Numbered from the stretch's first letter, positions 55,520-64,000 are shown. The stretch: 64,000 bases of DNA from Candidatus Rifleibacteriota bacterium (GCA_015232575.1 JADFZL010000005.1:261624-325623), one strand, 5' to 3'. Notes: a model not told the origin generated them from the letters alone. Numbers and translations are program-made.

Positions 55520-55810
55520 TTATTTTTCCTGGGTTTTCTCTTTTTTCGGAGCAGCTTTCTCAACCATATCGCGATAGAAGCTTTCAACGCGGCTGGTTAT
55601 GATGCGATGATTCTTCTGATACTCTTCGTAGCTTCTGTTCAAAGATTCAAGACTTTTTTTGGTTGTCTCATTAATCGCATCTTTCTGAAGATCAGTCATT
55701 TTTACTATGTTCTCATTCAGAGTCATGTAAAATCTCAGAGAGTTTTCAATTCCCTCACGTGTAACTCTGATCATTTCATCCCGGTCGAAGTAATTAAGTA
55801 AATTTGTCAT
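55520..55810 (-). CDS. Phasin-like helical protein (copy 2)
   Basis: 96-residue paralogue of the downstream gene: MIRVTREGIENSLRFYMTLNENIVKMTDLQKDAINETTKKSLESLNRSYEEYQKNHRIITSRVESF, ending in a Lys/Glu-rich tail (KKEKTQEK). All helical, cytoplasmic by lack of signal. AAAGGAG precedes the ATG. It is first in a leftward unit driven by a good promoter with an operator-like palindrome. Function unknown; phasin or small structural protein. Confidence 0.78.
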   Translation of the reverse strand: MTNLLNYFDRDEMIRVTREGIENSLRFYMTLNENIVKMTDLQKDAINETTKKSLESLNRSYEEYQKNHRIITSRVESFYRDMVEKAAPKKEKTQEK

Positions 55811-55888
55811 TTTTTTTCTCCTTTAAGAATCTATTTTTTTTGCACTGCGGATTTGTGATTGTTTTTTGTGATACCGCATTATGATTAA

Positions 55889-55917
55889 ATAATAACACGT
55901 GACTTATTATAAGTCAA
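55889..55917 (-). promoter_or_regulatory. Promoter of the phasin-like genes with overlapping inverted repeat
   Basis: Minus strand TTGACT (55917-55912), 17-nt spacer, TATTAT (55894-55889). GACTTA-TTA-TAAGTC (55901-55915) is a perfect inverted repeat that overlaps the -35 box and spacer, a place where a repressor would block polymerase. Confidence 0.7.
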
Positions 55918-56115
55918 TAAATATTTTGTGCAGTGCAAAATAAAATTCATTTTTTTGATGTAATTGCAGCTGAAACATCTGCAAAGAACGTCATAAACGA
56001 CTGCAAAAACTTCTTGAAATCAAATAATATTAATTATGGTATCAATTTTAATTCAAGCAATGCCGATGGAATTCATACAAAAGAAGTTGTTTGCACTTTC
56101 CCTAAGGAGTTGCTT

Positions 56116-57846
56116 GTGTTCAGAAAATTGAAGCCCCGGCATTATTCGATTCTGGTATTGTGCGCTATAGTTGCAGTTGAAACGACCGCGATAACAGTTG
56201 ACCGTGTTTTTGCAAAAAGCGAAACAACCGCTTATGAATTGAAAGCACCTTATAAGAATAACGCATTGATTGAGACATTCAGAAACGCTGAATCAAGAAT
56301 TCCTTCTGCACCACTTTCTCTCAGAGCGAAAGAAAGTGTTCCTGCTAAGACTTCTTTTGAAGCCGAGTATGCGAAAGCAGTTGAAGCTGTCAAAGAAAAC
56401 CGGCAGCTTGTTTCCAGGAATATTCCGGAAAAAAATACCTCTGAAAATCAGAGAATCGCAAAAGTTGATCCGGTGAAAATTCCGGCTCCTCAGATAGTTT
56501 ATTCCCCACCAGAGCATTGGGTGAATTTTAAAGTTGCCAAAGGCGATAATCTTAACAGTATTGCTTCGAGATTCAATATTACCCCGAAGGATATTTTTGA
56601 AGCTAACGGAATTATTGACCATAAATCCCTGAAAGTTGGCCAGACAATTAAGATTCCGGCAAAAACAGGAAAAAAAGTATTCTACTATGTCAAGTCTGGT
56701 GATTCTTTGTCGAAAATAGCTTCCCGTTTTGGATTAAGCCTTTCGGAAATAGTCACACGCAATAAACTTGCTGGACACAGCCTTTCAGAGAACCAGAAAA
56801 TTGAGATTCCGGTAAAGGCAAATGTAAAAACTGTTGAAGTTACCTCAAGCGAAAATTCTGCTTCTATAAGCCGCCTTGAAATGCTCGAAAAGGCGAGTAG
56901 AAATTCAGTCAACAGGAACCTTGAGATAATAAGAGTCGCTCCGATGACTGGTTCCCTTCAAACAGTAAGGAAACCTTCAATTACAATCGTAAAAAACTCA
57001 AATCCGGCTTTGCCGAGACTTTCGATTGAGAAAAAAGTGGCCCCTGCAGTAAAACCAGTCCTTCTTCCTGCACCAATTAAATCATATTCAGTATCACAGG
57101 CAAAAATCAGCACAAACAGAAAAATAGATCCGGCAACAAACACTACCGCAACAAATACTCCGGAAAAAAAGATTCTGACCTATACAGTTCAATCTGGTGA
57201 TACTCTCAGCAAACTTGCAAAGAACCATGAGTCCAGCGTCAACGAGATTATGTCTCAGAACAGACTTTGCAGCACAGGTCTCATGCCCGGGCAAAAAATA
57301 AGTATTCCGGTTTCCAAGAAGTTTTTCAGAGTAACTCAGGTTACTACCCGCAGGAATCCGGCTGATGCAAAAGTCTTCCTTCCAGTTCGTGGAAGAATGA
57401 CAGACGGTTATGGCTGGAGAAGACATCCGGTTTGGGGAAGAAGAATGTTTCATGCCGGAATTGATCTCGCTGCTGCACGTGGAACACCACTGTTTTCAAC
57501 TATGGCAGGTACTGTAGTTTATGCTGGCTGGAGAGCCGGATACGGAAAACTGATAATTGTAAAACATGCCAATGGTTATTCAACAAGATATGGACACTGC
57601 AGTAATATCAGAGTTGCCGCCGGACAAATGGTAAGAGCCGGACATGTTATCGGTAACGTTGGTGCAACAGGAACTGCAACAGGAAATCATCTGCATTTTG
57701 AAGTCAGACGTTTCGGACAGACTTTGAATCCGGCAGTTGCACTCGGTCTGAGATCTCCAATTTCAAAGGTTTCTTCTGGCAGCAGAAAACACTTATCTAA
57801 ACATGTAAAAAGAAGCAAAACCGGCAAAAGCAGAAACAGAAGATAA
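56116..57846 (+). CDS. LysM and M23 cell-wall endopeptidase
   Basis: 576-residue envelope protein. Starting at GTG 56116 (AAGGAG 6 nt upstream) the N-terminus is a signal anchor (about 10-28). The frame stays open to 55933, giving 61 extra residues that would bury the signal, so the later start is preferred. Three LysM domains bind peptidoglycan: VAKGDNLNSIASRFNIT, VKSGDSLSKIASRFGLS and VQSGDTLSKLAKNHESS. The C-terminal M23 domain has FHAGIDLAAARGTPL (metal His and Asp), YGHCSN and GNHLHFEVRR with all ligands intact, so it is a likely active peptide cross-link hydrolase. A basic tail (KHVKRSKTGKSRNRR) closes it. Confidence 0.93.
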   Translation: MFRKLKPRHYSILVLCAIVAVETTAITVDRVFAKSETTAYELKAPYKNNALIETFRNAESRIPSAPLSLRAKESVPAKTSFEAEYAKAVEAVKENRQLVSRNIPEKNTSENQRIAKVDPVKIPAPQIVYSPPEHWVNFKVAKGDNLNSIASRFNITPKDIFEANGIIDHKSLKVGQTIKIPAKTGKKVFYYVKSGDSLSKIASRFGLSLSEIVTRNKLAGHSLSENQKIEIPVKANVKTVEVTSSENSASISRLEMLEKASRNSVNRNLEIIRVAPMTGSLQTVRKPSITIVKNSNPALPRLSIEKKVAPAVKPVLLPAPIKSYSVSQAKISTNRKIDPATNTTATNTPEKKILTYTVQSGDTLSKLAKNHESSVNEIMSQNRLCSTGLMPGQKISIPVSKKFFRVTQVTTRRNPADAKVFLPVRGRMTDGYGWRRHPVWGRRMFHAGIDLAAARGTPLFSTMAGTVVYAGWRAGYGKLIIVKHANGYSTRYGHCSNIRVAAGQMVRAGHVIGNVGATGTATGNHLHFEVRRFGQTLNPAVALGLRSPISKVSSGSRKHLSKHVKRSKTGKSRNRR

Positions 57847-57974
57847 AAAATGTATCTGCTCAATAATTTAAAGCCAGGGGAAAGGGCGATGGTTCTTTAA
57901 CCACTGGTTATTAAGTAGAAATGAATTAGTGACGTATAAAGTGCTCGAACGCTTGATTGAGGCGGTCAGGAATA

Positions 57975-59852
57975 ATGGATAAACATTTCAGAAAAGCTGC
58001 TCTGTATTGGGCAGTTTTTCTGCTATTTAAAATAATTTTTCCAGAACCAGTATTTTCAAAACAATCACTTCCTGTTGTAGACTGGTCTGGGAAGGAAAAT
58101 TTAAAGCAGATGCCGACAGCATCTGCAAATGGTGTTTATGATAATTTTAATCTGAAAAGAATTGATAAGCTGTTATTTGATCCATTAGAACAAAAAGTAG
58201 AAAAAACTGTTTCTTCTCCAAAAAATGCTTTGTCATCCCAGATGATATCGGCACACAAAATGAAACATGTTCCGCCATCACAGAGGACACAATTTGAACC
58301 TGGACCTTCCATTCCAATTTTAAACACTGTGGCTACAGATGAAGAAGACTTGAATTATGAAGAAGATGATAAGGCTTTTTCATCAAGAGTTTATACTGAT
58401 ACTGTCATTTACGGAAACTATGTATCAAAAAATCGCTTTCTTGCACCAAAAGATCAGGAAACTTTTTATGAAGAAAACCTCAGATACGAACTGTTTACTT
58501 CAAATCGCATGGGAGACAGCTTCACACTTGATTTTGATACAACCTGGACAAACGACAGAAGAGAATATCTTGAAGGTTTTACACTGAATCACTTCGCTGC
58601 AGAATCACTTACTCCAAAGTCAAGAGTGGCTGTTGGAAATGTTTTTCCTGAATTCTCCCAGTACAGTATAACAAACGAAATAATGGGTTTGTACGGCGAA
58701 CAGAATTTTGAAAGCACTTCTTTTAAAGCGTTCACCGGATACAAGTCAATTGAAAAGCATGATCTCGATAATCCGCGTCAGGTAACAGGATTCAGGCTTT
58801 CTCACGAAAAGGATAACGCCGTAACACTCGGCGTAAACTTTGTAATGGTAAAGGATTCGCATGATTATCCATCGTTGGATTACGAGAAGCCTACCCTGAG
58901 AAACACTGTAATGTCTGGAGATGTGAAAATAAAACCTACGGATAATATTTTCCTTAAGGGTGAATATGCTACAAGCAATACTGAGTTTGACAGAAGATCA
59001 GGCAGCGATCCCCAGGATTCAGCAGCATACAGATTGTCTGCCGGATACGAACGCGAGAATTATAAAGCAGAAGCTGGCGTAGAAACAGCCGGAAGCACCT
59101 TTTTGACAGCAATGGGTGAAAGTCCGAGAGATGAAAAAGCGTTTTTCGGAAATATATATTATGAGTTGAATAGATACTTTGCGATAAAAAGTACTCTTAA
59201 AACTTCCAGAGACAATCTTGCCGGCTATAAAGACTATTCCGTTGTAAGAGAAATTCCGGACCTGACTTTTACTCTCAGACCCAGCGACTATTACAGTGAT
59301 ATGCGCGTTGATTTCACCTGGCAACCCATGCGCGAATATTCAGACGGAATCGCACTTCTCGATAGAAATAAGGATATGATCTGGGCTGAATTCAATCAGA
59401 AGGCTGGCGCAATGAGCTATTATGCCGGTTTGTCCGGATATCTCGATCGTGACCTGATAGATGACACAAACGATCGTGATTCAAATCGGCTGAACCTGAA
59501 ACTGACCTGGGATCATGATAATCAGAGATCTTTGTATGGGCTTTTCAGTATTGAACAATTGTACTACAAGACTCTTGGCGGAAGCGATAAAACGACCATT
59601 TATGGACTGGGCGGCAAGTCTCAGTTTCATGAAGACCTGACTCTTCAGCTCGATTTTCTTCACGAGGCAAACTATATGAAGGAAACATCGCTTGATTCAG
59701 CACATGACCGCGTTACAATGAGTCTGATCAAGGAATATGTCGGACATTCGCGCTTTATTATTGAACTGCAGGGTGCAGATAACCGGTTTATGCTTTCAGG
59801 AAATTCTTATGTGGACATGAGCGGTAAAATTAGATATCAGAAATCGTTTTAA
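57975..59852 (+). CDS. Predicted outer-membrane beta-barrel protein
   Basis: 625-residue exported protein. Signal peptide MDKHFRKAALYWAVFLLFKIIFPEPVFS, then a 100-residue low-complexity linker and, from about residue 150, alternating amphipathic strands with aromatic girdles (YAGLSGYLDRDLIDD, RLNLKLTWDHDNQRSLYGLFSIEQLYY) ending in ...GKIRYQKSF. A terminal Phe is the outer-membrane assembly signal. No named porin family is recognised. ATG 57975 is preferred over TTG 57957. It begins a three-gene operon with a FecR-like protein and a lipoprotein. The 109 bp upstream contain a short repeat shared with 54592. Confidence 0.78.
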   Translation: MDKHFRKAALYWAVFLLFKIIFPEPVFSKQSLPVVDWSGKENLKQMPTASANGVYDNFNLKRIDKLLFDPLEQKVEKTVSSPKNALSSQMISAHKMKHVPPSQRTQFEPGPSIPILNTVATDEEDLNYEEDDKAFSSRVYTDTVIYGNYVSKNRFLAPKDQETFYEENLRYELFTSNRMGDSFTLDFDTTWTNDRREYLEGFTLNHFAAESLTPKSRVAVGNVFPEFSQYSITNEIMGLYGEQNFESTSFKAFTGYKSIEKHDLDNPRQVTGFRLSHEKDNAVTLGVNFVMVKDSHDYPSLDYEKPTLRNTVMSGDVKIKPTDNIFLKGEYATSNTEFDRRSGSDPQDSAAYRLSAGYERENYKAEAGVETAGSTFLTAMGESPRDEKAFFGNIYYELNRYFAIKSTLKTSRDNLAGYKDYSVVREIPDLTFTLRPSDYYSDMRVDFTWQPMREYSDGIALLDRNKDMIWAEFNQKAGAMSYYAGLSGYLDRDLIDDTNDRDSNRLNLKLTWDHDNQRSLYGLFSIEQLYYKTLGGSDKTTIYGLGGKSQFHEDLTLQLDFLHEANYMKETSLDSAHDRVTMSLIKEYVGHSRFIIELQGADNRFMLSGNSYVDMSGKIRYQKSF

Positions 59853-59870
59853 AGGGCGGAAATTATACAG

Positions 59871-61646
59871 ATGCATATCTACGGGCTGAATATTAAAAAA
59901 GCGCTGACACACCAATGTTCAATAGAAGACCGGCGAAAGTCATTTTTTGAAAACATTTATCTACCAAGATTTCGAGCGCAAAGTGTAATTGCTGTGTTAA
60001 TTGCTGCTTTTTCCTTTCTGATGACTGATAAATCGCTTTTTGCCGAGAGCTACGGGTTCAGACAGCCGCACTATTCGGTTATTTCTGATGATATGCTTGG
60101 AATTTCTTCTGAGAGTGCAAGTGTTAAATCGGTGCTAGTATCCGAAATAGCCGCAGTTTTTGTTGATGGTCCGGTTTATGTGAATCATCAGAGGGAAACC
60201 TTCTGGACAAGGCTCCCGGAAAGCAATTCTCTCCTGAACGGTGATGCGATAAAAACAGAAAACTTCGGATGGGCAGTTTTTTCAATTAATAACCGCGGAC
60301 TTATTCTCGTCAGGCCATATTCAGAACTCATATTTTCATGTACTGAAGGTGTGGATAAGAAGTTTACAGTCTTGATGAAATCCGGATCAATTCTTGTTTC
60401 CTGTGAAGAAAATAACAATATTACCGTTGCCGGAGAAAATCTGAATTTCTGCCTGAAGTACGGCGATGCATCTTATGAATCAGACGGGAAATCACATACT
60501 TTATGTGCATTGAAATCTGAAGTTTATTATCGTTTGCCCGGTTCCAAAAGCAGCAAAACTCTCAGAGAAAGTTATTCTTTTCAGATTGGCAAAGATGGAA
60601 TTGAGAAGAATCATTTTCAATTTAACACTTCGATAGAATATGAAAAATTCAGACGACTTAATGCGTATCTGAAAAGGGATATTAAATATCAGACTGACAC
60701 ATTCCTGATTAACGGGAAATTTGTAAGTTCAATGGAAACAGATTCAGAAGGCTTCAGAATAATCGATTCCGGCGACGGACCTGTTCCGAAAATGCTGAAT
60801 CTGAGAATTAAAATAACACCTTATCCACTTCCCCAGGACAACTTTGAATTGTACATCAACAAAAAACTGATATATCTTTTAAAGGAAACCGGAAATGGTT
60901 TTTATCACGCAAACATAGTTCTGCCGGCTTTCCCCGAATTTGAGCTGAAAATTCACCATGTAAATTTTGAAGGAAAAAAAGAGCAGATATATTCCTGTTC
61001 ATTTACTTTTCTGGGAAAGCAGCGGAAGAAAACCAGCATAAGAGATTTTTTCAACAGTCTTTCTGATGCTTTCTCAAGACGTGACAGTATTTTCATCAGA
61101 AACAGTATTTCGAGAGAATATCGCGATGGTTTTGGTAATTCTTATTTTGAATTTATTAGACATATTGAAAATTCACTGAGAGAGCATCGTGATATCAGAG
61201 TGACATTTCATCCGCACACATTTGAATTCAAAGATTCGCTGGCAAAAGTTAAGATGAATTATCGGCTTACTGCTCTTGGTGAAAACTGGGACTGGCGGTA
61301 TGAAGATAAGGGTTCGGATATCATTTCGCTGATATATTCTGATGGAAAATGGCTTATTAAGGCGAAAGAAAAGGGAATGTTCTTTCAGAGAATTAAAGTG
61401 ACACTTGATCTGCGCCTGGGAATTCTTAAAGGCAGAGTCACTGATGAATCCAGTAACAGGGCTGTTTCCGGAGTCAAGATCAGAATATTGAATACTTCGT
61501 TGCAGACAACATCTGACAGTATGGGAGATTACGTGTTTTACCACTTGCCGCCCGGAAAGTATGATCTTGAGATCTTCAAGAATGGATACGGCAAAATAGT
61601 TGTATCAAACGTTGAAGTAAAATCTACCGGACGGAATCTGAGATGA
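59871..61646 (+). CDS. Envelope protein with FecR-like, NTF2-like and carboxypeptidase-regulatory-like domains
   Basis: 591 residues. A hydrophobic export segment lies at about 41-62 after an unusually long 40-residue N-terminus, so the true start may be later. Residues about 90-220 resemble a FecR-type domain (LLNGDAIKTENFGWAVFSINNRGLILVRPYSEL, SGSILVSC). Residues about 385-500 look like an SnoaL/NTF2-type domain with IRDFFNSLSDAFSRRDSIF and LIYSDGKWLIKAKEKG. The last about 80 residues are a carboxypeptidase regulatory-like beta-sandwich (GRVTDESSNRAVSGVKIRIL ... LPPGKYDLEIFKNGY). It overlaps the lipoprotein gene by 4 bp. Role unknown; probable surface assembly partner of the barrel protein. 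Confidence 0.7.
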   Translation: MHIYGLNIKKALTHQCSIEDRRKSFFENIYLPRFRAQSVIAVLIAAFSFLMTDKSLFAESYGFRQPHYSVISDDMLGISSESASVKSVLVSEIAAVFVDGPVYVNHQRETFWTRLPESNSLLNGDAIKTENFGWAVFSINNRGLILVRPYSELIFSCTEGVDKKFTVLMKSGSILVSCEENNNITVAGENLNFCLKYGDASYESDGKSHTLCALKSEVYYRLPGSKSSKTLRESYSFQIGKDGIEKNHFQFNTSIEYEKFRRLNAYLKRDIKYQTDTFLINGKFVSSMETDSEGFRIIDSGDGPVPKMLNLRIKITPYPLPQDNFELYINKKLIYLLKETGNGFYHANIVLPAFPEFELKIHHVNFEGKKEQIYSCSFTFLGKQRKKTSIRDFFNSLSDAFSRRDSIFIRNSISREYRDGFGNSYFEFIRHIENSLREHRDIRVTFHPHTFEFKDSLAKVKMNYRLTALGENWDWRYEDKGSDIISLIYSDGKWLIKAKEKGMFFQRIKVTLDLRLGILKGRVTDESSNRAVSGVKIRILNTSLQTTSDSMGDYVFYHLPPGKYDLEIFKNGYGKIVVSNVEVKSTGRNLR

Positions 61647-62257
61647 TGAAAAAGCAATATATTTTCGTGTTTCTGGCTCTGACATGCTTCTTGCTCGGTG
61701 GCTGTGCTAATGATGGAAGTACTAGTTCTGTCGTTTCTGATCGGTCTGCGTATATAACCGGTGAATTTGAAACAACAGAAAATTCGATTGTGATAATACG
61801 CAATGTCTCTGGTGAAATATCTGTGCCGCTGCAGAAAGATGGAAAATTCTCTGTTGCGGTAAAACCGGGCATTTACAGCATTCTTCTTCAGGAAGAAAAT
61901 GGAAAGCTTCAGCTTGTAAAAAAGGATGTACTTGTTGAGGATCTGTTTACAATAAGCAAACTCGACGTAAAACTTGTACCAGTTCCAATAATCGTTTCAG
62001 TTTCAGTTGCACAGGTTCTTGAAAACTCTGCTGTAATAGAATGGGAAACAGACATTGAGTCAGACGGCAGAGTAGATTATGGAACTGATGCAAGTTATGG
62101 TCAGACAAGCTTTACTGAGACAACTCTGAAAAAATTTCATAGAATTCAGATTTACAACCTTCAGCCAGGCAATCGCTATCATTTCAGAGTTGTTGCCTCT
62201 CGTCATTCGCTTGATTCAACCATAAATTATTCCGCAGACTACGAATTCACAACTTGA
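61643..62257 (+). CDS. Lipoprotein with carboxypeptidase-regulatory-like and fibronectin III-like domains
   Basis: 204-residue lipoprotein with lipobox LLGG-C (Cys about residue 21) after a short basic, hydrophobic signal. Residues about 30-110 form a beta-sandwich like that of the preceding protein (GEISVPLQKDGKFSVAVKPGIYSILLQE). Residues about 112-204 are fibronectin III-like: SAVIEWETDIESDGRVDYGTDASYGQTSF and NLQPGNRYHFRVVASR, as in the N-terminal domain of purple acid phosphatases. Last gene of the operon; translationally coupled to the previous one. Confidence 0.82.
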   Translation: MMKKQYIFVFLALTCFLLGGCANDGSTSSVVSDRSAYITGEFETTENSIVIIRNVSGEISVPLQKDGKFSVAVKPGIYSILLQEENGKLQLVKKDVLVEDLFTISKLDVKLVPVPIIVSVSVAQVLENSAVIEWETDIESDGRVDYGTDASYGQTSFTETTLKKFHRIQIYNLQPGNRYHFRVVASRHSLDSTINYSADYEFTT

Positions 62258-62310
62258 TATAATTTGCTCTCAATTTGCCTGGTGGCATTTCCGAAAGAAG
62301 TTGTACTTTA

Positions 62311-62374
62311 TTGTCATTTCGACCGAACGGAGAAATCTGAAATTTATCAGATCTCTCACGTTCGGTCGAGATGA
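62311..62374 (+). repeat. Dispersed palindromic intergenic repeat, copy D (full length)
   Basis: The most complete copy. TCATTTCGACCGAACG on the left pairs with CGTTCGGTCGAGATGA on the right. Inside, GAGA-AATCTGA pairs with TCAGAT-CTCTC. It folds into one long hairpin. It lies between convergent genes and may also act as a bidirectional terminator. Confidence 0.85.
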
Positions 62375-62424
62375 TTAAATAAAGGGGTCATTTAAAGGTT
62401 TTCAGAAAATAATAATCGGAGCGT

Positions 62425-63621
62425 TTAGATTTTACTGTCTGCCAGAAGTGCATTAAGTTGCTTGAGTTTTCTTCCGGCAAAACGATCATTTTTCTGATTC
62501 AACTGAAATTCAAGTACAGCCTTAACATCAGTGGCAGCAGCAGAAAGAGACTTTTTCTCTTCAACGGAAGCCTTTTTATATTCGTTAAGAAAAACATCTA
62601 TCATTGTGTATGAATTGTTATCAAGGCTCTTTGTAAAATGCTCGCGAAACTGTTTTCGTGCTTTCTCGAAAAGCTTTGTTAAGAGAGCATTTGGACGCTC
62701 TGATGATTGAATCATCTTTCCAAACTTTTTCATCTTTAAAATCTGATGTTCAGTTGGAAGACGGTGAATTTTTGCGGTTGCCTGGCCAACAATGTATGAA
62801 CCGATAAATCCACCGACAACAGTTCCCACCCCTGGAATTGGAACAAGAAATGTTCCGATTGCCCCTCCGAGTGAAACACCAGCATTTACTGCAATAGTCG
62901 AAGGGAATGATTTAATGAGTGTTAATACAAAAAATGCTGTAAATTCACCAGTTCCACGAGCAATGTTTAAAACCTTTTCCAGTGGTGTGTTCCCGGCAGA
63001 ATCAATTCTTTTTTGAATCTCAGTGGTCAATTTCTGAAGATTATCTGGCGAAAACTCTGTAAGTGCTTTTCCAAGTGCTTCGGCAATTGGTCTTACATCC
63101 AGGCTGTCAATAAACTTCAATAGAGTCTGCCCTGCTGGAGTATAAGCCATATTCAATCCGGGAGTCGATTGTGCAAATTGAATCAGAATCTGATCAATAA
63201 AAAATATTAAGTCTCCTTCAACCGTACACTTCATTCCATTATCAATTCTATGGAAATCAGTCATATTAAGATCGAAAGGAATATATCCTTCTCCCGAAAC
63301 ATGATTATCACGTTTTCCCAGAAGCATTGCAACCGAATTAGCAACTTTCATCTCACCTGAAAAATCTATGTAAAGTCTGTGATATGGGGCATCATAAAAT
63401 GCTCCGATTACTTCAAGTTTGCCTGAACCCGTTTTGTTCAGATGTTCAACAAAAGTTTCTATTTTTTTAATTAGAACCCTGGCAATAGTCTCCTGTAGAC
63501 GCTCTAATTCAGGCGTAAAAAAACTTTCCCTCACTGCATCAGCACTGAAAGACGTTTGAGAAAGAAACAGAAAGCCAGATATCAAAACCAGATATGCCAC
63601 TGATATAATATTCTTTTTCAT
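62425..63621 (-). CDS. Exported protein with glycine-zipper segment, function unknown
   Basis: 398-residue protein with a signal peptide (KNIISVAYLVLISGFLFLSQTSFSA). The N-terminal half has a beta-rich region with SGKLEVIGAFYDAPYHRLYIDFSGEM and helices. Residues about 240-285 are hydrophobic and Gly-rich (NAGVSLGGAIGTFLVPIPGVG, then TVVGGFIGSYIVGQ), a glycine-zipper hairpin like those in membrane-inserting or pore-forming proteins. The C-terminal 110 residues are charged helices. I recognise no family. ATG 63621 has GGAGG 6 nt upstream and is preferred over the frame opening at 63633. Confidence 0.7.
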   Translation of the reverse strand: MKKNIISVAYLVLISGFLFLSQTSFSADAVRESFFTPELERLQETIARVLIKKIETFVEHLNKTGSGKLEVIGAFYDAPYHRLYIDFSGEMKVANSVAMLLGKRDNHVSGEGYIPFDLNMTDFHRIDNGMKCTVEGDLIFFIDQILIQFAQSTPGLNMAYTPAGQTLLKFIDSLDVRPIAEALGKALTEFSPDNLQKLTTEIQKRIDSAGNTPLEKVLNIARGTGEFTAFFVLTLIKSFPSTIAVNAGVSLGGAIGTFLVPIPGVGTVVGGFIGSYIVGQATAKIHRLPTEHQILKMKKFGKMIQSSERPNALLTKLFEKARKQFREHFTKSLDNNSYTMIDVFLNEYKKASVEEKKSLSAAATDVKAVLEFQLNQKNDRFAGRKLKQLNALLADSKI

Positions 63622-64000
63622 TGTGTCCTCCAAAATTGATTATTATTAACCCTGATAATACTATATAAACCGAATAAAGTTTTCTTCAATTTCATTACGT
63701 CAGATACGTTAAATATTCCCTGAGAATCTTGTAATATGCATTCCTTGAGATTCATTGAATTTCTGAACAGCAATTGAAAACAATATCTTGAAGAATAATT
63801 TGAAAATTTATTACGTCAGCAATATCAGCCTGGAAAACAGAATGAAATTGACTGATAAGTTATCTTTACTGCAATTGTTCAACTTTATATGGAGCACGTA
63901 TTTCGGGAAGTGATTCATTGATGATAGACATTTTTAAAAGCATTTTAGGAACCAGCACAGGCATTGTTAATTAATAAACTGTGGTATGCTTTACCCTAAG
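63622..64000. other. Non-coding end of the window
   Basis: AT-rich sequence with no reading frame that has a start and ribosome-binding site. It may contain promoters for the leftward gene at 62425 and for a gene beyond the edge; a possible -10 TATGCT occurs near 63985. No repeat copy or RNA gene was recognised. Confidence 0.4.

Noticed and set aside
57847..57974. Cyclic di-GMP riboswitch before the outer-membrane protein gene
   Set aside because: A GGGGAAAGGGCG segment looked suggestive, but the rest of the aptamer consensus is missing.

Overview
The window is a 64 kb, AT-rich bacterial chromosome segment that includes the replication origin. Several things point to a diderm (Gram-negative type) motile or chemotactic bacterium: a beta-barrel-like outer-membrane protein ending in Phe, a lipoprotein, Skp/OmpH-like and parvulin-type periplasmic proteins, minor type IV pilins, CheV and a methyl-accepting chemotaxis protein. 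Gene order mixes Firmicutes-like synteny (cysS-mrnC-rlmB before the secE-nusG-rplKAJL cluster; a remB-like gene before gyrBA) with a diderm envelope. This fits a deep-branching or candidate phylum, possibly Riflebacteria-like, but the phylum cannot be fixed from sequence reading alone.

Layout. 1-3110: a truncated PAS sensor histidine kinase and an L-2-hydroxyglutarate-oxidase-like flavoprotein. 3221-8311: the translation cluster, transcribed leftward from a consensus promoter: tRNA-Thr, tRNA-Tyr, tRNA-Thr, tuf, rpmG, tRNA-Trp, secE, nusG, rplK, rplA, an L10 leader with attenuator, rplJ, rplL and a terminator. rpoB does not follow rplL. 8487-11483: rlmB, mrnC and cysS. 11544-20137: an accessory or defence-type island with a MazF-like toxin and ribbon-helix-helix antitoxin, a single-chain MmeI-type restriction-modification enzyme, a DUF2442/DUF4160 pair, a DUF1848 protein, a Cys-rich methyltransferase-like protein, and a reverse transcriptase preceded by a structured RNA.

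20138-34174: a leftward envelope region. It runs from a rhodanese-like protein through two Skp-like proteins, a 1381-residue secreted protein, three prepilin-like proteins and an unknown exported protein to three MacB/FtsX-type permeases with one ATPase. 34595-36835 encodes a HEAT-TPR scaffold. 36842-45167 is the origin region: dnaA, oriC with DnaA-box-like sites and a DnaA-trio-like element, a zinc-ribbon DciA-like protein, remB-like, gyrB, gyrA and an FtsB/DivIC-like protein. 45228-54448: cheV, punA, prfA, prmC, tsaC, an MCP and a three-parvulin foldase. 55034-63621: two phasin-like paralogues, a LysM/M23 endopeptidase, an operon for an outer-membrane protein, a FecR-like protein and a lipoprotein, and a secreted glycine-zipper protein. 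A palindromic intergenic repeat occurs four times between 46.3 and 62.4 kb.

The strongest candidate for an undescribed system is the reverse transcriptase locus. A promoter of good quality is placed to start transcription at the base of a 154-nt RNA that folds by hand into a three-way junction, and the reverse transcriptase gene starts 21 nt after it. A methyltransferase-like gene with eight N-terminal cysteines follows on the same strand. The architecture resembles ncRNA-dependent defence reverse transcriptases, but the class could not be assigned here.
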